Of a DNA stretch of 64,000 nt, positions 15,262-28,791 are shown piece after piece. Under the pieces are notes generated by a model, which worked only from the letters and a program-made list of their open reading frames with translations, searched no databases and was not told where the DNA came from. The translations under genes and the position numbers were made by a program. This stretch comes from Notospermus geniculatus (taxonomy: Eukaryota > Nemertea > Pilidiophora > Heteronemertea > Lineidae). The DNA lies in the NCBI GenBank assembly GCA_002633025.1, contig NMRB01000096.1:62001-126000 (forward strand), in the 5' to 3' direction. Every line of letters begins with the position of its first letter. Position 1 is the stretch's first letter.

Positions 15262-17873
15262 AGAGACTGTTTCCATGGTTACAATATACAAACGTACACA
15301 TATGGATTTTCTTGGGTATAAAATCCTAAATATCATCACTCAAAACTGCAAAGTTGACATTATTTAGACAAGCATACGCAACTCTGTCAAAATTTACAAT
15401 TTGCCTGCAGATTGGGAGGTCCAGGCCGACATCATCGAAGCAAAGCCTATGTAAACACACTATCAAGTTAGAGAAACAATGGTAGTGTTGATGACGAGAT
15501 GTGTTAAGGAGATCAAGATCCCTCATGCATGAAGAAAGCGATTCAAAAATATCAAAACTTAAGCCCGAACCACACTCGCAAATTTTTGATAATTCCTCTG
15601 TATATGCTGAATAAGGGCTAATAGCTAGATTATTTTTCAAAGCCATATGCACTGAACACACATATTCAGTAAATTTGATCCAAAATTTGTCAGTATGCAG
15701 CGGACTTGACACGAATTATCACATAGAGTCTAGAGCTTTTTACAGGCCACAAAGTTATGGTCACCATTACTGTTTGACTGGCGCATTTCAAATATAAATC
15801 TCTGCACATAATTCATAACCCGTTTACACTTGCACAACATTGCAAATTTTTGAAATAAAACGCAAGATAGGACTTTTGATACAAATGAGAGAAAAAAAAC
15901 ATGATTAAAATATATTGAATTGAGAGCTGGATATCATTCTCAGCTCTGTAGACAAAGTCTGCCAATTAATGTGCACCACGAGGAAACCAGAGTCCCCGCA
16001 AAAACCGACACTGAAGAAGAGAGTCGCCCTCTCTATCACGTTAAGAATGGGTCCACCGAGGATTGAACCCAGATCTACACGGGTGACAGGCACCGATGTT
16101 TCCACGACACCACTCTGAAAACCAGCTGGCAGACCGGGGGAAAAGTCCTACCCGTAGCTGGACTTAAAGGAGAGAGAGTCAATAAACTTAGAAGTCACGA
16201 TCAGCCAGAGGTCTTTAATGATGAGAATTACAAGGGGCATGATTTGAGTTCTGCAGTCACTTGAAGCGTACATGCAGATGATCACAGCTATGAAATGTCC
16301 AATAATAAAATGACGCTAATGAAAAAGTGGCCAAAATGAAAGGATTTTGTCTTTGAAATATGGATATCTGAAGGTTTTTGCTTTCCAAGGGTACTAGGCT
16401 TACACATCAGCATATTGTATCATAAAAGGTCTGCGAGGGGTGCTTTAACGTGAGAGTTTGAAACGGTCCAAACTTTGGTCACATCATGATATTTGTGGAC
16501 AAACCAAGTTTGATGAAAATAGGCAGATGACCCCAAACCAATCGTTAATTTTAACTTGCCCATGGCAATTAGTGGATATATACATACACTGATCAGTTAC
16601 GATATATAATTATTACAATGCTTGTATGAAAGTTAGTACCGGTAAATACTACATATGCAAGTCAAACACATTACTGTTAGCTCCAGAATGTGAAGGGCGA
16701 ATCCGTTGAAAAGCACATTGAAATGCAGCGTCAAGTTGGCGTATTATTGAACTGAATTCCACACTTCACAACGAACTGATAGCAGAGGAGGTACATGTAT
16801 ATGTAGAAAGAATGGCACGAATTCTGGATCTCAAATCAAACGGGCCAAGATTGACTTTAACAACCTGATAGAAATAGAGTTTTTAACCCGTAACTAACAG
16901 GACCCAGGAGATTTTTATGCCGTCAGTACGCCACATCATGCTCTGCAATGCAGCACACCCTATACCGATATCTTCAGATATTCTGAATCATGAAGCCATA
17001 GAAATCCATGCATCCCTCTTCTCAATGTTGCCTCCCTGACTGAGGGGATATCTTTGGGGCTGGCAGATGCATGATGACCAGTACTTTGACATAAAAATCC
17101 GACACTCTTCCATCGCAAGGCGTCTTTACTCAACATTGCACAGTGCCAGCAAAAGGAAAGCTTGACTGAAGAGATTAACATACACTGTTGTACAAGTTAT
17201 TTTACACATAATCAAAAAATTGTATCTTGAATTGAATAAAAATATCTTAGGAGCATTTTTGCAGTAGAGAAAAGCATGTATGGCAAAGACCAGACAACAC
17301 CGATGTCATCATCAAATTCACATTAAAAAGTGTCAGAGCTTTCACTGAAATAGATAATATTATAAGAGATTTTCTTAAATATTTTGTTCAATTCTTTCCC
17401 TCCAGGTGTCAGGAATCTGATTAACCTCTAGTACAACCGAGTCGAAATCTTCGTATCAAATCAAAATATCTGTCTGCACCACATAAAACACCGCTTAATT
17501 TTGTCCATGCTGGTCCTCACCTTCAGATGGACTTACAGAATCAGTGATACAACTATATCAGGCAAACACAAATTCAAGTTGAAGCCATGGTGATAGCAAA
17601 CTTCTGAACATGATCAGTGCCATACAATGCTTTCTGAGTCCAGCTCACTTTGCCAAGGCTTGTGGCCTAGTGAGCTTCATAGCTTCAAATGAAGTCCATT
17701 TCATGTCAAGTAGGTATGAACCATCACTACATCAATATACATTTCTCACAAACCAACTTGATATGAAACGAACTCGGCACCATTTGACAGGATTTTGAAA
17801 GTTATCTCACTACATTTAAAATATCCTCTCAAATTGGCCCACAATATTATATATCACTACACGAAATATCCCT
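15262..17873. other. Non-coding region beyond the epsin 3' end
   Basis: An open frame at 15326-15712 (minus) opens only at a GTG, and no splice signal supports it. A tRNA-related SINE-like segment occupies about 15975-16120. The rest is A/T-rich without a recognised gene; part of it is probably the epsin 3' UTR. Confidence 0.4.
15975..16120 (-). repeat. Putative tRNA-derived SINE
   Basis: On the minus strand, gtcgtggaaacatcggtgcc is followed by tgtcaccc and the B-box-like gggttcaatcctcgg, then tgatagagaggg and gaggaaacc-type sequence. The same order of words is found at 38335-38456 (plus) and 46925-47045 (minus). A Pol III B box followed by a shared tail suggests one SINE family. Confidence 0.45.
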
Positions 17874-20800
17874 TCACATGAATGGGTTGTAACTTCCCTG
17901 TGCCTGCATCTGCCCACTCATCATTGGCTGCGGCTGATTGCCGACAGGTATAAGGGGATTGGGTAAACTCTGCACGGGTTGCGTGAAACCCCCTGACGAC
18001 TGAGCCTGTAGCTGATTGAGTGGGACCCGCTGTTGCTGTTGTTGGGCTACGAATGGATTTGGTTGGTTTTGTGGCATGCTTGTGGTCGCCATGAATGGGT
18101 TCATCCCAGCTGAAAAGAAGAGAGCAGGTCATTAATTTGAGTCATGTAAATGCCATGCCTCTACAGCCCATTTACCCACAAAAGCCAACTATCAAAGGCG
18201 GGAAGGAGAGATCAAGAAAGGGGCTCAAAGCGGACTATTCACGCCGAATCAAAGATTCCACAGAACAGTTTCCGGAGCAGCCGCCGCAATGCATTTAGTT
18301 GTTGTTACGAATAAAACAGGTTGTTTTATTATTTTTGGTTCACTTTGGGCACGAACAATCCACTTTAATAGCTCCCTGTTGCATACAATTTTGAGAACTC
18401 TGAGGTAATGATTGACTTCTGTTTGATTCTTCATACGGGGTCACATATTTGTCTTACCTGAAGGTGAAGCAGCCTGGGGCTTCCCTACCAAATTATCTAA
18501 ATTAACGAGACTTTTATTAACTCCCAGGAAATCTTCAGGAGTTTTTCTTGCATTCCTCTCCTCCTCCAAACTATTACCTACACCTGTCATATCGAATGGG
18601 TTGGGTGAGCTACTAGTTTGTCCTGCAATGGAATAGGACAGGTGAAGGTATGGGATGATGAAACTGCCCTATACAGTATAGGCAAAGGGTACGAGGTCTA
18701 TGCCCTAGGTCTTAGGACACAGAAGTGATGCATCAAAAGCTTCATCATGAATGCCCTACGTTCTTAACTAACTTACATACATCTCATCAACAGTTACAAC
18801 CTCAGCAAACTTAGTCACTTGACTCAAGCTATTTTTTAACCTTCAGTTACCTGACGGAGTCAAACCTACCATTTTGAGATTTATATTCCATTTCCCCACC
18901 TGAAAGGGCAAAATAATTACCGGTACGTTAAAAATGTGCGATAACATTCATTGAAACAATGATAACTCACGTCAAATGAGCCAAACTTGATCATAACTGT
19001 GATCAGTGGGAGCCTGTCAATTGACAATATCAGCCTGATCTTGTACTAATAAGTACACTGCTGTTAGGCATACAGATATGACGTCAGTCAACCACACTCC
19101 ATCTGATCACCAGTGATTTGCTCTCAGCGGACAGAATATTATAAACGAAGTAAGGCTGTGAGAAACTGGCCCATCAAGTTTTTTTTGAGGGGAGGTGGAC
19201 TTGTGGGAGGGGGATAGGGTGTTGGACAAGCCAAGGAGACAAGAACATACCCGTACCTGATACACTACCTTCTGGTCGTGAGCTCAATAGATCAAACGCA
19301 TCATCAATATTATTATTAGGCTGTGGCTGTGGGGCGAATGCGTCAAAACCTTGAGAACTCTGGCTGTGATTGGTTGTTCCCATGGCCGGCGAGCTCCATG
19401 GTGACGATTGATTACTAGCAGTTGAAGTTGGAGCAGGAGCCCAAGGATCGTTCGGCTGAACTGAAAACCAAGCAAGATTCTTAAACAAACACGAAAGGTG
19501 TCCTCCATTTAGATGAACAGACGTGACCGATTGGGGACTGAACTCTGCTGTCCTTAATAGAGAGATGTTTTCCTGACGGAGGTGTCCATTAGAGCTCAAA
19601 AGAAATATTCAATAATATGTAAATAATACCAACCTGGGGTTGAGAGAGGAGTCGAGTGACTTGAACTATGAGCAGTGGTTGACCACGGATCTGATTTAGG
19701 CTGAGTACCAGATCCCCACGCATCGCTAGTGTTCGTCGGTTGCCCAGTCCATGGGTCAGTCTTCGTAGCAGGCTGACTCAATCCCCACGGCTCGTTAGTC
19801 GGCTGCGGCTTCGGCTGTGGTGGGGCTGTATCGAGGAGATCTACCAAGGTTGGCTGGAAATACACAGTTAAAAGATAAATGAAACTGGCTAATCAAAATT
19901 TGAAGACATCACGACCTGTGGATAGAAATTTTTCCAACCTGGAAGTCAATGATTGATCCTGACCCAGAATAATGGAAATAACTTAAAGATTTATTAATGA
20001 AATGTCGAACTCTAATGTGCGGATGTATAATTACAATGAATTATCGTATAGTGACCTCCCACAGGAAAAACCAAGGACTTGTCTCACAAACAGGTCAAGA
20101 GCAAGTCCGAGCTCAACTTCCACAAACTCAAATTCGGATAAGATGTGGATTTCCGCATTGAAGTACTAGTAGTTAGCAAAGGGAAGGGTTAGCCAATCTT
20201 TCCCTCCAACAACCCTTGTCCACAGGATAACATTTGTTAGATCAGACACGGTGCTGAGAATGAAACAAATAGAAACAAATAAACAAATGTGATTACTGCC
20301 CTTTAATGGTAAAATGAGAACCAGTGGGAGCATGGTTGGTTAAAGTAATAGCTATACCCCACACTACATTGCACTTGGTCATACAAGATTACTATTACCT
20401 CAAAGAACCATGCCCCAAATGACCACAAATGGAGTTGCAAGATTTTACCATTTGGGGGTGAGATAGACATGAGATGAAAGTTACAACACAAACAGTAAAA
20501 CAAGAGGCAAATTTTAAATGTAATTCTGTGCATTGAACCAAAGGTGCTTCAATGAGGACCATAACCCACTGCCTCAATAGATCTCACTAGTGGTTAAACC
20601 TATTGAAATGAAACTGACATCCAGTCCTGATCAATTTCCCACACAAATGGCGTCCATTGTATACGACCTGGTTACGATGTGCTGCCCTCTATAGTAGTTA
20701 TGATCCCCATTCAACAGAATTTTTTCCGACTTACGACATGTACGTTGGCTACGACAGATTTGGGCGACGAGGGTAGAAACAGGGACGATGATACCGAAAG

Positions 20801-23084
20801 ATCTGGTAAGAGCAGATCGGACTTGTTCTCATCAATCTGAAGACGGGAAGAGTCAGCATCAAGAACATTCTTCTCATTCAAGAACACAGCACTTTCTACA
20901 CACTTCACATGGTTCAGCATGCATTTTCATTTTCAGCAAGCAATGTTAACTTTTAGTACATGCAGCAATCTTTCATTTGCAAAATTGGCGGGGTGCTGGG
21001 GCTGCAATACGACTTGGAATCTCAGGCATTACATTTTTTAGAGTCACCTGCCCACATCCTATAGGCCCTACTATCATCAAAAACTCATAAGCAAGCCATT
21101 GCTTGCATCAATAATCTGCTACTATGACTATAGGTGAGGATATAGGTGAGCATTCGGAAGCAAGCATTTATGCAAATCACCAACTGGAACTGGACCGAAA
21201 CCACAAAAAAATGAGGTGAGCTAAAAATGTTAATATTTGAAGAAGAAAGAACACTTTATGCTTTGGGAGCTTTAGGCCGGGTTTATCTGAAGCCACTCAT
21301 GACTGTACACGAGCGCAACCTGCAGTTGATGCAGCATTAAGCCTTGGATTTGAGCCGGGGGAGGGGGAGCACTACTTCGCCTAGTACCCCACCCCATTTT
21401 CTCATCTTACAAACTTTCCTCACAACATTCAACGACTTGCAAAACTTCTCGAACAACACAGAACATTGGCATGTTAATCACAACAGCTACATTATGACGA
21501 CCATGCATTATGCTAAGAGGGGTCTAACAGGGCGAAAGATGCAGCGATGATGAAATGACAGCCAGAATCTTACTTTCTTCTGCCCAGTGGGTTGAGGGGC
21601 TGGCCTCTTAGTCTGCTGAAATCAAGGATGATTAATAGAGAAATGTGGTACATGGGAGATGGAAGCTCAAGTCGCTGTCTTCAACCTGCGGAGGTGGTGA
21701 TGACCTATGTGACACAAACTGAGACCGGTCCCTCATCGCTTTGTGTAGGAGCCAGCAAGATGATCTCCTCTCAATGGAGGGACACACCTCTGAACAGAAT
21801 GCCGTATATCACGATACTAAATTGTTGTGAACTCCGACCCGAGTTCACCGCAGTTCACAGCCTTGTGATGTATTTCATGTCACATCTACGATACGTACAT
21901 CATCCAATTTTTTACTCTCTTCCATGGCAAGCTGCAACCGCACCGCATCACCACGTCGTTGCTGTTCAGTTTGGTCATGTTCCTCTTTACTGATGGCTAA
22001 AGCTAGTTGCAGCTGGAGTTCCTCCTCTCCAGCAGTGCTTGGTCGGGCTTGTTCAAGATCAGCAGAAAGTCGCCTACTTGAAGTTGTACCTGAAGGAAAA
22101 CGAAGGAAATAGAGAAGTCTCGGAAAATTTCATAAGTCGAATCCAATAGACAGATTGCTTGCTGACAGATCGCCGAGATTGAAATCACGGACTTACCATC
22201 TCCTGTTCGATGTTCACCGGTCGCTCCTCCATAAGGGTCCGAGTAACCTCCAGCACCCGTGCTCAGCGATGGCGCTGACCCAGAACTAGCACCACGCCCA
22301 AACATTGCACCCTGAAACAAAGACATGGGACATTCATCTCATCATTCTGTTATGTTCAAGTTGAAACAGATTGAACTAAACTGTCCAAATATGCCATCAA
22401 AGATTGTAATCGGGTCTTCAATCCTAGGCACGCTCAGTTCTTCAGTCCCAGGCAATGCCAGGGCCAACCCAGGTCTTCAACCTCAGGGCCCAGGTCTTCA
22501 ATCCGAGGGTCCAGGGTCTTCAATCCGAGGGCCCAGGGTCTTCAATCCGGGGGGTGAGGTATTCAAACGTGATATCTTACTGTTTGTTCTCCACGGCTGC
22601 TTATCCCCATTGAATTCTGCGCAAAACGTTCTTTTGCCTTCAGTGCCTTCGCTCGTTCGTTCTTCAATCGTTCATCATCGCGTAGCAACGACACTAGCTG
22701 CTTCGCTTTTTCCCGCACATTCATTCCCTGGTCCTTGTTCTCCTCCATGTACTGAAAATCCTTCAATGTCTGTATAGCAAATATATTCTCCTTACATTGC
22801 TGAGCGACCTTTTCGCTTCCCGTTTTAAGAATGTACTCGAGTAGAACTAAAGATTTATACACGTGTCGCCAGTTTTTGCCATGGTCATTTAACCGCTTCC
22901 AGATCATCTGCATTATCTCACCGAACGCCATGACATTGTAAGTCGCATCAGCGATGTCCGACATGAGCGTACTCGATGGCCCCCAGGGGTCATTACTGGT
23001 GGCATCGCGCACCTTTTTCTGGGCGTCTGAATAATTTTTGATAGTGTTTTTTATCTTTCGCCGTGTTTGCATCATATTAGCCAT
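17874..23084 (-). CDS. EPN: Epsin, clathrin adaptor (ENTH-UIM-DPW-NPF)
   Basis: Nine exons in transcript order: 22581-23084, 22197-22311, 21899-22089, 21574-21615, 20735-20836, 19634-19853, 19257-19460, 18458-18622, 17874-18109. All phases join, giving 592 codons plus a stop, close to vertebrate epsins. The ENTH domain (residues ~8-145; NDPWGPSS, WKRLNDHGKNWRHVYKSLV) has a basic N-terminal segment (MANMMQTRRKIKNTIKNYSD) that would form helix 0 on PtdIns(4,5)P2. Two ubiquitin-interacting motifs follow (EEELQLQLALAISKEE, GDAVRLQLAMEESKK). DPW motifs for AP-2 (TDPW, SDPW, NDPW) come next, and four NPF motifs for EH-domain partners end the protein. The start is the ATG at 23084; in-frame sequence above it opens only at TTG. 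Exon 20735-20836 is phase-symmetric and may be optional. Orthology to EPN1, 2 or 3 is not resolved. Confidence 0.94.
22420..22556. repeat. Minisatellite in epsin intron 1
   Basis: Imperfect copies, about 24 bp each, of gggtccagggtcttcaatcc lie between the ENTH exon and the next exon. Only length variation is expected to matter here. Confidence 0.65.
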
Positions 23085-24591
23085 CTTGGCGTCGTGTTTG
23101 TCAGTCAACTGGTAGAAAGAATTATCCTGATGGTGAGTCAGTCACTGGTGGACTTCAGCTGTTCATAGTATTCTCCTGAAAGAAGAAGAGGAAACATAAA
23201 GCAACCTGACCAGGTGCATGTCAGCGTTCATACTTAGTGCTTCAGCTAGAGCAAAATGGAATGGCGCTCCCCCATGCCCCTTTTTCCAAGCGCCATTTGC
23301 CCTTTTCAAGGCCAAAATTAGCACCATGCCCCTTTTCAGAAAGTGCCCTGCCTCTCCAGATCAATATATTTTTACGCCATGCCCTAGTATCAACTGGCCC
23401 TGTCCCATCGAAAACCCGCCATGCTGTACTCACGTAATAAATCCATTCTCAATGCAGAGCTTTTTCGAACAGTGACAGAAAGACCCGAAGTGTGGAAGAC
23501 AATGACAGATTATTTATCAAAAAATGACATAAAACATGCAAAAACGAGTTGGCGAGTGGCAGCGGCTTTTTCATTCCCGTGGCTTGTTGTGTGGTGGTAG
23601 GCCTACTAGCAACAAGTCTTGTTGCCTTTTCACTGACACAACTATGCCCTTCCCTTGCAAATCTAGTACCATGCCCTTTTTCAGAGGTGGCGAAAAATTC
23701 CCTGCCCTTTTGGAATCCTGGCAGAAGCACTAATACTTCTTCTTAGTTTTTGATTCAGACAGAGGAGACATGTCCATTTTTCTTTCCACGATGGTATCGT
23801 TTAGCACTAGGATGCCTACATGTGGGCCTATGTACTGTATGCAGGACTCTCAATAACAGGAGGCTGGAGATCTCAAGCGTTGACTACTAGCAGACAGATC
23901 TGGTCTGATTCCAGTCCATTTGCCCCAATGGGGCCAACTTTTCCTGATATGATGCAGAAGGTAATTTCATCTACTTTATGGACCAGATCCATGCTTCTCA
24001 AGTTGCCTACATGTAAGGCATTCAACCTACAACATGACCTACTTCGGGGATCTTTCGTGTATTTCATTTCAATTAAATGTGTACCATGAAAGTGTACGGT
24101 TAACTTCTCCAGAGTTGGCTATTAACTCAGGCAATTAATTACATTGTAATTCAATATCTAACACTTCATGAGGTAATAAAGAACAGGAAAAAACTAATTA
24201 GACTTAGAGCTGAACAACGCCCGTCAATTCATCACATCATCTATTACAGTCCAGTACTTTTTAATGAAGGCAAAGTGAAAAGGTCCTGAAACCAGAATAT
24301 ATTATCATTATGTACATTTAATCAGCCTCATACAATGTCTCATGGTGAAGAAACAGCTGATTGTATCACTACGCAGCAAAGTAATGGCATTCCCGACATA
24401 CATGTACCAGATGGGGAGACTGAAGGTTCTTTTCACTGTTCACCACAATGGAACAAATCTAAAAACATTACTGCCTGTAGAATGCTTACTATAATCATGA
24501 TAATTGACATCTGTCAGTCTTCCTCCATCAGTTAAGGAAATTCGTTCATGATCATATCATTTTGGAACTCCTGACTTTGCTCCCCAAAGAT

Positions 24592-24897
24592 CAACGTTTT
24601 GGGTAGAATGCCCCCTACCCTAACTAAGTGCTAAGTGTACTGTTGCTCAAAGGTTTTGGGTAGAATGCCCCCTACCCTATTAAGTGCTAAATGTACTGTT
24701 GCTCAGGTTTCAACGTTTTGGGTAGAATGCCCCCTACCCTAACTAAGCGCTAAGTGTACTGTTGCTCAAAGATCAATGTTTTGGGTAGAATGCCCCCTAC
24801 CCTAACTAAGCGCTGAGTGTACTGTTGCTCAAAGATCAACGTTTTGGGTAGAATGCCCCCTACCTTAACGAAGCACTAAGTGTACTGTTGCTCTGCA
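24592..24897. repeat. Minisatellite, five ~62 bp units
   Basis: Five units each begin near ttttgggtagaatgcccc, continue with taccctaactaag, and end in gtgtactgttgctc. The starts are near 24592, 24651, 24711, 24773 and 24838. Units differ by small substitutions and a few indels. Confidence 0.85.
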
Positions 24898-25435
24898 GAA
24901 ATGTCAACATGACAACGACAACTCCATAAAAAGATCAATCGTGAAAACATGCCAACAAACATTACTTGAAATGTCAGCTTAGGATGGGATGTAGTATGTG
25001 CATCAGGCCTGCAGAGTTGATGTAGGGCGATGACATATCATCAGACATGAACATATCAAAGCGAGCTTATAAATCATGTCAACTGGTTGTCATGGTAACT
25101 CAGTAACACACTATCTTTTAATGGCATGAACAAATGAATTTTTCATGACAATAAACATCCGGCGTACACTTTCATTTACCACAGAACGTATGTTTGACAT
25201 GAAGTGACCAACAAATACACCATTTGCGAAATTAGCGGCCGCCATTTCTTTGTGGAAATCAGGTAGCCGAATTTTTCAAATATATTTCGAATATATTTTA
25301 TTAGCTGGTTGCTTGCTAAAATATGCAGTTCTAAAGTGCTTACTGTATAAACTTTCTTTCTTTGAAAGCCTCTGACAGTGCTGTTCACTACAGACTAGCT
25401 GGCTAGGTTTTATTGCTTCTTAAACTAGTGTGTGA

Positions 25436-25540
25436 GAGATGAGATGAGAGAGATGAGATAATCTTTATTTTACGTCCATTTACATCACAACAGTCAACAT
25501 AAGCTACAAGCTTTTGGACGGACTAACATAAAAAAATAAA
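25436..25540 (-). repeat. Retroposon tail, minus orientation
   Basis: On the minus strand the sequence ends in gtaaaataaagattatctc followed by tandem atctc copies. Like the tails at 5745 and 9287, this is an AATAAA-containing end with a short repeat. Confidence 0.4.
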
Positions 25541-26186
25541 AATGAGATAGAGAAGTTAAAAATCTGAGAAGTTGAATAAAATGAAACATACATGGCGTAA
25601 AAGGACAAAGAAGACATGATAAGAACTAGTTCTTGCACATGGCACAGTTACATGTAGGCCTATCACCATTCCAGGTGAAAGTCGTCTCCGTCTCGGAAAG
25701 TCGTCTCCGAATATTTCGCAAATTTTTGACCCTAATCGGGGTCTTCCTCAGGCGCTATGTAGAAGACATCCCAGAGGTGAATGAGCTAGAACATAATGAT
25801 GGAAGGTAGTTATAATATGGAAGAAGCCCTGGACAAACAGGGAGCTAAGAGTCTAGGTTGAATAAGATTTGAAAGGGGACAAAGGCCCCCTTGTTTGGTG
25901 CTAGAGCTTGTTACTAAAAGAAGACCTGTAATTAGAGAAGGAATGTAATTAGTAGAAGTGTGATTAGGCTGAAAGACATGAGTTTAGTTACGGCTTGTGG
26001 AATTAAAAGTAAAACATAAGCAGTGAAAAATAAAATAACAGGCAATGGAGTTGCTAAGTACCCACTCCAAAAGCCAATGAATGGCAACAATAAAAGTTGA
26101 ATAGAGAGAAAGAACAATGGAGTAAAAAGCGAGTTGAGGTGTATAACAGTGTTTTAAAATCACAGTATTTATTACAAGCTTGAATG

Positions 26187-26683
26187 GGTCCTACTAAATT
26201 GAGACAACAAGCGTCAAGTTGAGACAACTTGAGACAACAACCCAATAACTTGCGTCAACAAGGTTTTTTCACTTATTTGTTGCCAATTAACTATGAGAAA
26301 GTTCGATTTACATATCTTCTGAGAGTTTGAATGCATTTGGAACAGAGTCAACGAAGATATCAATCATTTTTTTAGCGTCCACAAAATGCCTGCCAAGTGC
26401 AGATAGGCTTGGTTCATTCACCTGCCGCCAGGGGCGCCAGCGACCGGCGGCCATTTTGCAGAGTCGGCGGACGCGATTTTGTGCAACAAAATCATGAAAA
26501 TAATGATCAATATCTTCGTTGGCCCTGTTCCAAATGCATTCAAACTCTCAGAGGATATGTAAATTGAACTTTCTCATAGTTAATTGGCAAAAAATAAGTG
26601 AAAAACCCTTGTTGACGCAAGTTATTGGGTTGTTGTCTCAAGTTGTCTCAACTTGACGCTTGTTGTCTCAATTTAGTAGGACC
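26187..26683. repeat. 497 bp element with very long terminal inverted repeats
   Basis: ggtcctactaaattgagaca at 26187 is matched by the complement ending at 26683. The arms stay paired for roughly 160-170 bases each, through cgtcaagttgagacaacttg, aacccaataacttgcgtcaa and gtttgaatgcatttggaaca. The centre (about 26360-26520) is unique and includes cgccagcgaccggcggccat. No coding frame is present. Confidence 0.88.
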
Positions 26684-27032
26684 GAACTAACGTGGCTGAG
26701 CCGCTATGGAGCTGAGACTGAGTGTGCATCACACACATGCATGCACACGCACTGCACTGCATGCATTGCACTTCTGTGACTGGTCTACTGCTGTGTGCAT
26801 TGGCTTGCACATGCACTTCATGCTGTATCTGACTAGAGGCCTATCCTATTTTCACTTTTCAGAGGTACCGGTAAAGCCCCGCCCTACGGCCTAGATTTCA
26901 TAGGCCTATTTATTGTTATATAATAGGCCTACACCGATTTCACAACTCACACAATCACAGCGCCCCTAGTGGTCAAATGCACCAGCCACTTCCGGTTCAA
27001 TCTTGCCTCCAGTCCAGGTAAAATTCCTAGGC

Positions 27033-27122
27033 GTGAGGTTTGTTTTTAACCTCACCACCAGGAGTACGGTGAATATTTCCTGGATCGAGGTTACCTTACT
27101 CCTGGTGGTGAGGTTAAAAACT
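27033..27122. repeat. Foldback element
   Basis: gtttttaacctcaccaccag and its near-complement ctggtggtgaggttaaaaac form arms around about 50 bases. A single N follows at 27131. Confidence 0.65.
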
Positions 27123-28626
27123 GGCCTCGTNTTTCGTGCTCAAGTCGGGACTCACGACACATGACTGCTATGCTAGTGAAATCTCGATACACGTAACGTA
27201 GGGCTCCGAGATTAAGTTTTTCTAGTTTTTTCTCATTTTTGATTTGCTTTGTATATGTAATGTAGGCTTATTATACCGGTATTGGGCGGCCTACCTACCG
27301 GTAGGCCTAGGCCTAAACTAAAGGCCCTATGACGTACTGACTCATCATCGTGTTTGTCACCAATAAAAGCGGACACCCTATGAATATGATACTACACAGG
27401 CCTACATACAAATACAATGAATGTATACACAACATAAAGGTAACAGCTGAACACACAACCGGTGCACAGCACACTGCATAATGCATGTAATGCACTGTCA
27501 GTCAGTGTCATGCATGTCATGACTGCACTGCACTGGGCTTGGTTTCCTGGAATTACTTCCTTATTTGTTTCATTTTCTGCTTCAAGGACCGATGATTTCC
27601 TCCTGTGATGCTACCTAACTTGTCAGATGGATAATAGGGATTAAATTCACATCATCAGGCGCTTACCAATCAAAAGTAGAGTGGAGAAAAGACCCCAATT
27701 ACGCAAATATTTGTTGGTATGCGTCAGATCCGACTGGCAGGTTCTCGCTAAAATATGGCGGCCTTGTGAAGTTCCGGCGGGGGGAGGTCGCAACAGCCAG
27801 GTTTTCAATCTCTCCCGAGGCTTTACATTAAAGAATTTCAATGTATACCTTTGAATTAAACTTACAAGAATAGGACGTTACTCTAGAATCGTAACAGATA
27901 CGTGTACTTTGACAGGAAATGTTTCTTCTTCCAATGACGTCAGTCTACCGGAAGTGCAAATAAAGGACAGAACAGCTAACCGGAAAACGAGATGTAAACA
28001 CAAGCACGTGTCAGATTGGACGAAATGGCTCCTCAACCATGATTGGTTGGAATATCCAAAATGAAAATACCATATGCAGATTTGGTGCATAGGTCAGCCT
28101 CTCAATAGAAATGGCAAGCTGGTACCTGGTTCTTCTTTTATTGGAGATAAAAAGAGAATAAATGCATACTTGCTAGTGGTGGGCGGGGCGTGGTGGTCTG
28201 TCTCTCGAGGAACTCCGGAGGGAGTATAAAAATAAAAGAAAAGAGAAAACTACATGTATTTCATACTCACATCTCTCAAACTTTAATGAATCATGTAAAA
28301 TGCAAGAATGTTCAATGAAGGATAATGCAAGTATTAAATGCATGATTAATTTGACAAATCATGAAGAAAATTCTCTCTGATCAAGATAATGCAATCAACA
28401 AATAAGCAAAATAGACCACAATTTATATCATTTTTCAGGCTTGTTATATGATTTCCTCGTGTTCAAGAAGAAAATTTATTGCTTGGTTATCTCTAACACC
28501 AAACTATTGTACATTGAATTTTTGAACGGATTTACACAAAAACAACATTTTTAAACATTCATGTCCATTTTTGTAAGACCAAGCCAAACTTCACACTGAC
28601 CGCTCACTTCATGAATTGGTTCCTTA

Positions 28627-28791
28627 AGGCACTGCTCCACGTGACAGTTTTCTATCGAAAGTTTGCTGTCAGATAGTCAATTATTGCTGTCATACAGTCA
28701 CTAGCTGAACAACTTCTACGTGACAGTCTTTGGACAGTTACTATCTGACAGAAAACTTTCGACAGAAAACTATCACGTGGAGCAGCTCCTT
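28627..28791. repeat. Foldback element
   Basis: actgctccacgtgacagttt and aaactatcacgtggagcagc are inverted partners. A second inner pair is gctgtcagatagt and actatctgacag. About 165 bp, non-coding. Confidence 0.8.

Noticed and set aside
15326-15712. 128-codon open frame, minus strand
   Set aside because: It opens at GTG directly after a stop, lacks splice signals and lies where the epsin 3' UTR or spacer is expected. The amino acid sequence is not implausible, so a transcript would reopen the question.
22325-22777. 150-codon plus-strand open frame across epsin intron 1
   Set aside because: It is antisense to the ENTH exon and includes the minisatellite; a shadow of the real gene.
23085-23108. 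Upstream extension of the epsin start by eight codons
   Set aside because: It begins at TTG. The ATG at 23084 is the first in-frame ATG and gives the expected ENTH N-terminus.
24592-24897. Regularly spaced repeats as a possible CRISPR array
   Set aside because: Whole ~62 bp units are repeated, with no unique spacers, in an animal genome: a minisatellite.
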